Assembly (NCBI GenBank): GCA_019925795.1
Contig: CM034305.1
Coordinates: 90,432,433 to 90,496,432, forward strand
Origin: Dendrobium chrysotoxum
Taxonomy: Eukaryota; Streptophyta; Magnoliopsida; Asparagales; Orchidaceae
Direction of reading: 5' to 3'
DNA: 64,000 bases
This document shows, in pieces, positions 55,860-64,000 of this stretch. Position numbers and translations under genes: made by a program. The notes beneath the pieces are model-generated. The model worked only from the letters and a program-made list of their open reading frames with translations, did not search any database and was not told the DNA's origin. Position 1 is the first letter of the stretch; each line of letters starts with the position of its first letter.

Positions 55860-57540
55860 AAGAGTCCGGTGGACGAGTGACAGAGAAAGACAAGTTGTAG
55901 ATTTCCTGTTACAGCTATATATATATTAAAAATTATTGAAGTTTTTGTGGGAATAAATTTTCTAAAAATTAATTTTATTGAAGTTTTTTTTTGGTAGGAT
56001 TAGAATTTTCTTATATTGCCTTTCTCTCTTATCTTTTTTTCTATTTTCTCTGAAAGTATTAGTCCTGATTCTTCATCATCTTCTTGGAGATCCCCTTGCT
56101 TTGATATTCTAAGCTTTTTGGCTATAGTTCCTCGTAATTTTTCTGAGTTGAATGATCTTCTCCTTGATCTTTTCTTCTTAAAATAGCCCACCAAGCACTT
56201 GAAGGGCCTCTTAACATCTCACACATATCACTAACAAGCAAGTTTTTTCTATGCTTCATCTCAACCAATGAAGAAAAAATTTCCTATTTGATGAGGGTTC
56301 TAAAGCTTAGAGCTCAACTCTATTTGACTATGTGGTAACGACCCTACTATATTAATCTTCTTCTTGTTGTTAAGAAGCTTTGGAATTTGAAATGTGTGTT
56401 TGAGGTCCTCTCCCTTTTTAATGGCTTCTTTCTCTTTAAGTTTTTTCTGCATGGAGGATTTGGAGATGGTGCTACATTGGGGGCCCTAGTTTCTAAATGA
56501 TTGACCTTTCATTTTCAAGCACTAGTCCCCTGACTTTACCCCCCATCAAGGAAGATCCCAAAGAGGTTCCTAGTTGGTTAAAATTCTAAACCTTTGTCTC
56601 TATTGTTGGCCTGCATATAGAATTTCCAAAATTGCTAGCAGTATAGGATTCCGCTAACAGTAAACCACCCTTACCGCAAGCTCCCATCTCACCTTTGCAT
56701 GTGTGAGTATTCAAATCTCCACCTTTACTATACTTCCTAGCGAGATTAACACTAATGTGTGAGGGAAAGATATTAAGCCTCAAATCTTATATGAATGGAA
56801 ACACTAAGCATCCTCCACTTGATATTCCTTTATGCATGACAACTCTTTTTTCCCCAAATTCGCCAACCACACATAAGCTCCACCATAAAGAAAAGGCCAC
56901 TATTATCCCAAACTGAAGAAGTAGTTGTAATTTCTTTGTCATAATTTTACACTTTGAATGCTCCTACACATGTGGTCTCTCTTGTTGGGCCATATAATTG
57001 CTTCTAACACCCATAACCCCTCTACCTTAATAAATCCCCCTATGGACCAAGACCTCAATGTCTTGGCGTCAAACACACTGACTTGTAGCACATCATAGCC
57101 TGAAACCAACTTGGATGTTGACTTAGTGGACCATTTCTCCACTGAAGCTAATCTTGGGACACTTCTTATAATGATTGTTTTTACAGTGATGACTTGGATT
57201 GGACATGGTAAGAATTTTAAGTTCATTTAGTATTTATTGAATCTCTGTAAATATTTAGTCATTTTATGTTTAACTTAGTTATGAAATAAAATTATAGTTT
57301 GAATTGGTAAATAAAATATTAAGTAGGAAAATTCTCCTTATGAGAGTTGCGGCATTGTGATGGTGGCACTGCAATGTTGCCTTATATGTTAGATTGGGCT
57401 CCAGATGGATAGTATTGTGGTGTTGTGAAGGGGTGGCGCTGTGGCACTACTCTTTGGCTTGTTGTTTGGAATTTTCCTATGGGAGTGATGTGGCATTATA
57501 TCTATAAATATCCATATTTATTTAATGTGATACTAATATT
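55860..57540. other. Intergenic DNA upstream of the UBC gene
   Basis: No gene is recognised. Short - strand frames at 56000-56194 and 56939-57226 have no recognisable motif. 57345-57450 is rich in 'gtggcgctgtggcac' type words that recur near 59430-59500 and 62920-63100. Confidence 0.4.
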
Positions 57541-58670
57541 TCTCAAAATCAATTTGGGTTCATACTAAGTAGGTTTATTATGGAAGCTATACATTTACTA
57601 AAGGTATGATAGAGAAGTATAGAGAGATTAAGGAGAATTTACATATAATATTTATTGATTTAGAGAAAGCATATGATAAAGTTTCAAGAGAAATGCTCTG
57701 GAGAGTTCTAGAAAAGAAAGGGGCTAATAATGCTTATATTCAAGTCATCAAGGATATATATGTAGGAGCTATTACTTGTGTTCAAAGGTAATATGGTTTG
57801 ACAAAATATTTTTCTATTTTAGTTGGATTACATCAAGGATTAGCTCTAAGCCCATATCTTTTTGCTTTAGTCATGGATGTTCTTACTAGACATTTGCAAG
57901 AGGATGTACCCTAGTGTATTCTTTATGTTGATGATATTCTTGTTGATAAGATTAGAATGGGAGTTGAAGAAAAACTTGAATTAATGAGGTCAACCTTAGA
58001 GTCTAAAGGTTTTTGTTTGAGTAGATTTAAAATCAAATATATGGAGTATAATTTTAGTAGTAATATATCCAATAGGGGGATATGACTATCGGCAATCAAG
58101 TCATTAAAAAGAGTATACATTTTATATATTTGTGGTTTATTATTCAAAGTGATTGTGAAATATAAATGGGCTTATTCAGTGATAGAAAAGTACCCGTCAA
58201 ACTTAAGAGAAATTTTATAAGATGATGGTGAGACTTGCAATGCTTTATGGTGTAGAATGTTGGCCATTAAAAGGGAAGTATAAAATTAAGTTTAGTATTG
58301 AAGAGATGTGGATGCTCCAGTGGATGAGTGGCTTTACTTTTAGAGATAGAATGTGCAACGAGTTCATATATGAAAAGGTGGGAGTAGCACCAGTAGCAGA
58401 TAAGATTAGAGAGAGTCGCCTTAGATGGTTTGGTGTAAACGTTGGTCTTCCGATGACCCGATTAGGAGAGTAGATGCATTATATCTGATCTATGTTAAGA
58501 GATGTAGAGGTAGACCTAAACATATTTGGTTAAAAAGTTTTAGAAATGACATTTCTTTATTAGATTTAAATAAGAATTTGACTCTTAATTGGACATAATG
58601 GGGAAAAAAGGATTTATGTTACTGACCCAACGTAGTGGGATAAAGGCTTGATGTTGTTGTTGTTGAAGGC
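57541..58670 (+). mobile_element. RTE-type LINE, 5'-truncated and decayed
   Basis: Coding traces match a non-LTR reverse transcriptase: QFGF and MEAIHLL at about 57550-57600, then HIIFIDLEKAYDKVSREMLW, GLHQGLALSPYLFALVMD at about 57820-57880 and the catalytic YVDD at about 57925-57940. A later frame has VECWPLK, MLQWMSGFT and KIRESRLRWFG, the C-terminal part of plant RTE proteins. The element ends 'acgtagtgggataaaggcttgatg' plus GTT repeats at about 58615-58668, with no poly(A). Stops and frame changes make it inactive. The endonuclease domain is missing. Confidence 0.85.
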
Positions 58671-59636
58671 TATGATTAGAGAGAGAAGGAGAGAGATCCT
58701 AGGGAGAGAAAGTTAATTTTGGAGATCTTAGAGTTGATTTTTCCCAAAGGGCCAGTTAGGAAAGTTATTTGGAGCAAGATATATTACGATTACCTTATCT
58801 TAATTTTCAATTAGGGTCATTTGTGTGAGAGTTTTGATATTTTATTTGATGAGATGAAGTTTGAAAAATTTTACATCATGTAATTTTTAGTATGTTATAG
58901 ATAGAATATTTTGGTCATATTAACAACAAAAACTTGTATTTCCATCGAGTATGTTTAACTACATGAAACTTTAAGTGTTTTATGAATATTATGACACTAA
59001 TATAAGTGATTGTAGAATAACAAATGCTTCAAAATGCTATTATGAATGTTATTCATGAATAGTTTTATTATTTGTAAATGTTGAATGTGTATACAAGTAT
59101 TTCCCCGAAAATGCTATTGTGTTCATTGTACATGTGAAAAATTACATATTCGTGTGTCATATTAAATACTATTCATGCATGTTGATGGTACCGATATTTC
59201 TATGTTCATGTACTTAAAAATGTGTGGAAAGAGGGAAGAAGAGAAAAATGCAAGTAAGTCATTACTTACATTTTATGTGCACTATGTATACTCATGTAAT
59301 ATATATATATTGTTTACATATATTGAAAGTACTGATATTTTTTATATTTTTAAAGTACTATTATTTTTATATTCATGTAGTTGGAAACATGTATATGATT
59401 TCTGGAAATAATTTATCGTAGTGTCAGCCAGCGCTGATGTGGCGTTGCGGTACAGCGATGTTTTACATGCAAGGGTCAATGGAGTGTTGCAATGTTAGGC
59501 GCTAAACAAAATACTCTGTGTATGAGGGTGGGCTGATGGCTTTCCTTAAAGTAAAAGGTTTGTGGTATAATCTTAGACGTTAGCTTATAACCAATTGACA
59601 TATTATGCCGATGGGCAGAGGATGAGGTCTCTTTAT
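58671..59636. other. Intergenic AT-rich stretch
   Basis: No gene found. 59427-59510 carries 'atgtggcgttgcggtacagcg' type sequence like that at 57345-57450. Confidence 0.35.
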
Positions 59637-60312
59637 TGTAACAACCCAAACTCTTAACTATCAAGATAATGTCCACTTTGGCCTAAGGGCCTCACAGTTC
59701 TTCCTTGTTAGTGTAACTTTTCAGGAGGTCACTCATCCCATGATTTCTCTGGGATGAGCACGCTTAACTGTAGAGTTTCTTAATGAAATTTCAACCATTA
59801 CACCAAAAGGCGCCTCGATGGTTAAAAGTCTAACTTCTTTTATTTAAGGGATTTCAAAATCTCCCTCACTTAAGTAACTGACATCCCCATCAATATCTTT
59901 ATCCCAGAAGCATCCACCATGTAAATATGATTCTAGAGGTGGCCCCTACAAGTTCAAGTGGTAACTCCCGCCACATAGCACTTTGTCCCATGCAGGATTC
60001 AAGAGGTGGCTCCCATGGCGTAGCACTTTATCTTGTATGGCATAATTAGTTCTCATCTTCAGACTGGTGTATTTCTCTAATATCATTTGTAACAGCCCAA
60101 ACTCTTAATTATTAAGATATTGTCGGCTTTGGCAAAATGGCCTCATGATTTTGTCCTATTAGTGTAACTTTCTAGGAGGTCACTCATTCCACGATTTCTC
60201 CAGGATGATCACACTTAACTGCGGAGCTTCTTAATGAAATTTTAACCATTACACTAAAAGATATCTCGATGTGTAAGAGTTTAGCTTTTTTTACTTAAGA
60301 GATTTCACATTT
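59637..60312. repeat. Two copies of an LTR-like repeat, 453 bp apart
   Basis: 59637-59880 and 60090-60312 both begin 'tgtaaca.cccaaactctta' and share 'gtgtaactttc/t.aggaggtcactcat', 'gatttctc', 'gcttaactg', 'cttcttaatgaaat' and 'taaccattacac'. Within each, 'ctcatcccatga...gggatgag' can fold as a short hairpin. Plant Gypsy LTRs often start TGTAACA, so a short non-autonomous LTR element is possible. Confidence 0.65.
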
Positions 60313-60409
60313 ATAGATTATTGAAAGCTAATTATAATGATGATATTATAATAATATAATGAATAATTGATAAGACTCATACATATGAAAGAATGAAAAT
60401 ACCACATTA

Positions 60410-61020
60410 AAGTGGGATGTCCTATCTTTATATTCATAATCGTATTCATGCTTGCATTTACATGATATGATATAAACTTATTGACAGATAGAATTAACAT
60501 AGAATTGATAAAACAAGTATTGAAATCGATACAGTATGACATAACATATGATAGATATACTTACAGATATTAATAGACATATTGATATAGCACACTGATA
60601 TAACATACTAATAGATATATATACATATCATATCACTGATATAAAACATATGATAAAATTATTGGCATGTATGTAATTGATAGATAATTGATGAATGTGT
60701 TACTATACGTTACTTGATATTATTTTATATAATGTTATTGATTTCCTTATACATTCATAGATTCCTAGGCTTCTTGATATGCTTTTGTTTTATTAATCAT
60801 ATTGATTTCTTAATATATTGATATTGATCACTAATTTCATACTGATGACCACTAATTTTATATTGATTGAGTTGATCATGCATATTGATTCTTTAGACCT
60901 TGCATCGAATATAATGGTGGATTTTGGTTACTTGTTGGGTTGTGTGCTCATTATGTGGATTTGATTGATTTCAAGTTAGGAAAGGGGTCAGGGTTCTGTG
61001 GAGTGAGGTTGTCAGGATCT
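60410..61020. repeat. Dispersed repeat, right copy of the 1-450 repeat
   Basis: Diverged, same-orientation match to the window's left edge, with 'attcataatc', 'gcttgcatttacatgat' and 'gtgctcattatgtgga' in the same order. Noncoding. Confidence 0.45.
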
Positions 61021-62850
61021 TTAAGTTTTTCTTTTGATTTCAATATATTTGCTTTATTTTTTATAGTTAGGAGCTTGTTGAGATAGAAAGATGTTATAAG
61101 TGATCTTCTAAATATTATAAATTAGATTTTGACGAATAAATATAGTGAAAGATTTTGATATATATATATAATTTTTAGATTCACTTTCGCTGGACTAATT
61201 TATATTGATGATCTTATAAAAGCTCTAGTAGATTAAATAAGAGATAAAAGATACAATTCTTCAAATTTAGATTATGATGCGTCATACATTGATTGGAGCA
61301 TCTTAAAAAAAATTCAACTGCATTTGATAAGAGGGTAAAGTGAAGTAAATTCTTGAAGTCTATAGTTATTAAAATCATATATTTTATAAATTTAAAGTTT
61401 CTACCCTAATAGATGTCGATATTTTTACATAAAAAAATTCCTTAAGCATGCAATATTTTTGGATATCGTTTGGTTATCCAATCAATGTCTTAAAATTTGA
61501 ATAATATGATCTGAGCTCACTTAGGTTCGAATTAAATCACTTTTAGTGTTGATAGGTTCATCTCATTGAGGCATTCAGTTTAACTATAAGTTTGATGAAA
61601 TTAGGGTTTAGATGATGCTGGATTTAATTTTGAAAGTTTTTTATTTAAATATGCATTGAGATTAGTGCCTGATCAAGTCAATTTTTGACAACGTATCGAA
61701 TATAATAACCTTGGGTTTGAGAGAGGGTCTAATGTAGGACAAGTATAATCTATTATAAGATGAATGTAATTACATTAGTAGTTGTTAATATATTTATGAG
61801 TTAATAATGATAAACATATAATTAGTATAGAGCACAAACACAATAATAAGAATGAGATGAATAAGAGGTGATCTAAGCTATCATTATGATAACTGCACTA
61901 CATGATTAATTCTTATAAATGCATATAAGAAATAAAGAAGTACATGATTAATTCTTATAAATGCATATAAGAAACAAAGAAGTATGGATAATCTAACTTG
62001 TGGGGATTTAAGATATCTAGTGGTGAAATGATAATAAGTTGAAGTTGACCTTAATAAATAGTTTATCATCACTAAGATCTCATTCCTTTCTTAGAAGTCT
62101 TTGTCTAGGGGCTATGAACTCACACACTCAAGTTCTCCTTCACGTTGGAGTAGAAGTACACTCAAGTAAATGATTATATCATGAGGGCTAAGTAGAAACT
62201 ACAATAGGAGGACCAAGTAGGCCTATAAGCATGATAGGCTCACAGGGACGAGGGCAAATTAAAAGGTTGGCTGGACTGAGTAAATCAATATGTATAATTA
62301 AGTAACTAAGCATGTATGAGCAAGTAGTCAAGTAATTAGGAGAACGTTAAGTAGTTGAGCTTGTAACTGCATAGTGTCGAGTAAGTAGAACATACAAAGT
62401 GCCACTTCACATGTCAAAATGGGGAAAATTTGTAGCTTTTGTCGGTTATAGAGTATAGTTTTGCCTTTGTGTCATAAATCTATTACAAACATAAGTAATT
62501 ATTCTGTTGACTAATGTTTGTTTTAGCTAACTTGAGTTAACCAAAGTCTGATCAGGCTAATTAGAGTTTATCAGGTAGATTTGTTAATCTTTATGTTTAA
62601 GTGTTATAGGGATATGACTAAAAAAGCTAAGACCTTCCTTGACTATTGACTTTGTTAGGGGCTTCCACATAGATCTTATTTCAATCTGCTTGGCTGAGTA
62701 AGGCTATTTATGTCCTTTCTATATTGGAGATGTTTTAAGGTTAGCGTAGGGTTAAGATATTATAATTTTAGACATCTTTTGCATTTCTCACGCACTCTCT
62801 TAGTGACAAGAATTCTTAAAATATTTTGAATATTTTGGTAGTGCATATTA
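61021..62850. other. Intergenic region with a 42-bp tandem duplication
   Basis: Units 61899-61940 and 61941-61982 ('tacatgattaattcttataa' onward) differ at one position. Otherwise no gene or known element is recognised. Confidence 0.6.
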
Positions 62851-62851
62851 G

Positions 62852-63190
62852 AAGGAGTAACAATTGAAAGTTCTTAAATGGGTTTATTTGAAACATTTAA
62901 ATTTCTGCACTGCGGTGCTGGGATTTTGAGCAATGCTGCTTTGGAGGGTGCAATGCTGGGGTGTCAGAATTTAATGTGGTGATGCTGATGATCTCTGTTC
63001 TACAGTAACTATGGAATGAGTATGGGGTGTTGTAGAATAGAGCACATTAGTACCGCCACGTCAAATTCTGGCATCACAGTGCTGCACCCCTCAAAGCCGC
63101 GACACTCAAAATCCCAATGCCATAGTGCCTTAATGCAGAAACTTAGTTGTTTCAAATAAATCCATTTAAGAATTCTAGGTTGTTATAATC
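62852..63190. repeat. Large imperfect inverted repeat (arms about 130 bp)
   Basis: The left arm (about 62855-62995) and the reverse complement of the right arm (about 63040-63190) share 'ttcttaaatgg.tttatttgaaac', 'tttctgca', 'gggattttgag', 'gctttg.aggggtgca' and 'cagaattt.a.gtgg'. The loop is about 40 bp. The structure fits a foldback MITE or a hairpin-forming decayed transposon. No target duplication was identified. Confidence 0.8.
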
Positions 63191-64000
63191 TCTCCACCTT
63201 AAAAAAATATTGTGCCCAATCTTTCTACTAAGGATTTGGGATACACAAAATTAGTACAAAAAAAATTAGTTTCAAAATAAATAAGTACAACATAATTTCA
63301 AATCATATCAAAATCAAATCAAAATTTTATCGAAGAATCCAAGCCAAACAAGAAATTTATTTCTATCATACAGTTCATTTAACCACATGTCATTTATTTA
63401 TGCAATGAAATGTCATGCCATTCATAACAAAATTTCTTACTTGTAACTGCAAGTTGTACACTCGTGGCATCATTGGGATAAGTGTTGTCGGTCATGGTGC
63501 AACAAACTCTCTCTGACCGCCACTAACAACCACTAACAACTCTGTCGTAAGCCTTATTCTTTGATTTTTCACTGTTTACTCTCGATCATACAGTCCATTG
63601 TCCTTCAGTCTTCCTAGACTATCCTGTTCAAGATTCAATTCTTTTTCCAGGTCCTCTCTGTAGACAATCTGCTACTTATGTCCTTGCTGTCTTGAAAAAC
63701 ATCGCCTCACCAGAATGTTGCATTGTCATGAATGTCTACTTCCACAATGAATATATCACTGTAGCTAGTGGTAGGTGATATCAATCATCTCCTCGAATCA
63801 GCAGATCTACTTCTCTTATCACTGACACTTTCTCTATCCCTGCTTGATTCATCTCTGGTCCTCTTCCCACTCACATTATACCTGGGTACATGTACTATCA
63901 AATCAATCTCTATCAATTTAGCCCATTTCAAATTAGATTATGGGGCGTGATAGAGGGTTTCTTATACAAGTTAATCTCTATGTTGTGAGATTCTTGCCTT
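63191..64000. other. Right-edge intergenic DNA
   Basis: No gene is recognised. A 60-codon + strand frame near 63768-63950 has no motif and is not called. Confidence 0.35.

Noticed and set aside
63768..63950. A Leu/Ser-rich 60-codon + strand frame
   Set aside because: Low complexity, no homologous motif recognised, and no supporting context near the window edge.

Overview
This is a window of nuclear DNA from a flowering plant. Three intron-containing or intronless genes with clear plant protein signatures are present, together with many LTR retrotransposons, a LINE and a plastid-derived fragment. The species cannot be named from the sequence. Very long, transposon-filled introns in conserved housekeeping genes would fit a large-intron lineage such as several monocots, but that is inference.

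Three genes are intact. (1) An actin-depolymerizing factor (ADF) gene on the + strand, 6224-14473, has three coding exons and encodes 139 aa. Its first intron follows directly after the ATG, is about 7.1 kb long and carries an antisense Copia element. (2) An intronless histone H2B gene lies at 17883-18347 on the + strand (154 aa). (3) A UBC7/UBE2G-class ubiquitin-conjugating enzyme gene lies on the - strand, with six coding exons spread over 22506-55699. Its 168-aa coding sequence occupies 507 bp of a 33-kb gene. All five introns are GT-AG; their lengths are 102, 13006, 78, 15899 and 3602 bp, counted from the 5' end.

Mobile DNA, left to right. 1-5800 is AT-rich repeat-bearing DNA with a 109-bp duplication and a 43-bp tandem array. 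ADF intron 1 holds Copia element 1 (6250-9732, - strand). 14474-17600 holds a long GA microsatellite and a 58-bp tandem array. Downstream of H2B is a gutted Gypsy relic (about 19.2-21.0 kb). UBC intron 5 contains an old ycf2-like plastid insertion. UBC intron 4 contains a three-layer nest: a truncated - strand Copia (element 3), a near-intact + strand Copia (element 2, 28616-33866) and a solo LTR (34710-36548), the last two each with a 5-bp target duplication. The same intron has a short TRIM-like pair of repeats. UBC intron 2 contains a decayed Copia (element 4, 47091-51734) and several direct repeats. The right flank (56-64 kb) holds an RTE-type LINE, duplicated LTR-like sequence and a 330-bp inverted repeat.

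The three genes share no pathway; they act in actin turnover, chromatin and ubiquitin transfer. What unites the window is how conserved genes have kept intact coding exons while their introns took up successive insertions. I found no new defence, metabolic or toxin system. Gaps were read by eye, so short RNA genes could have been missed.
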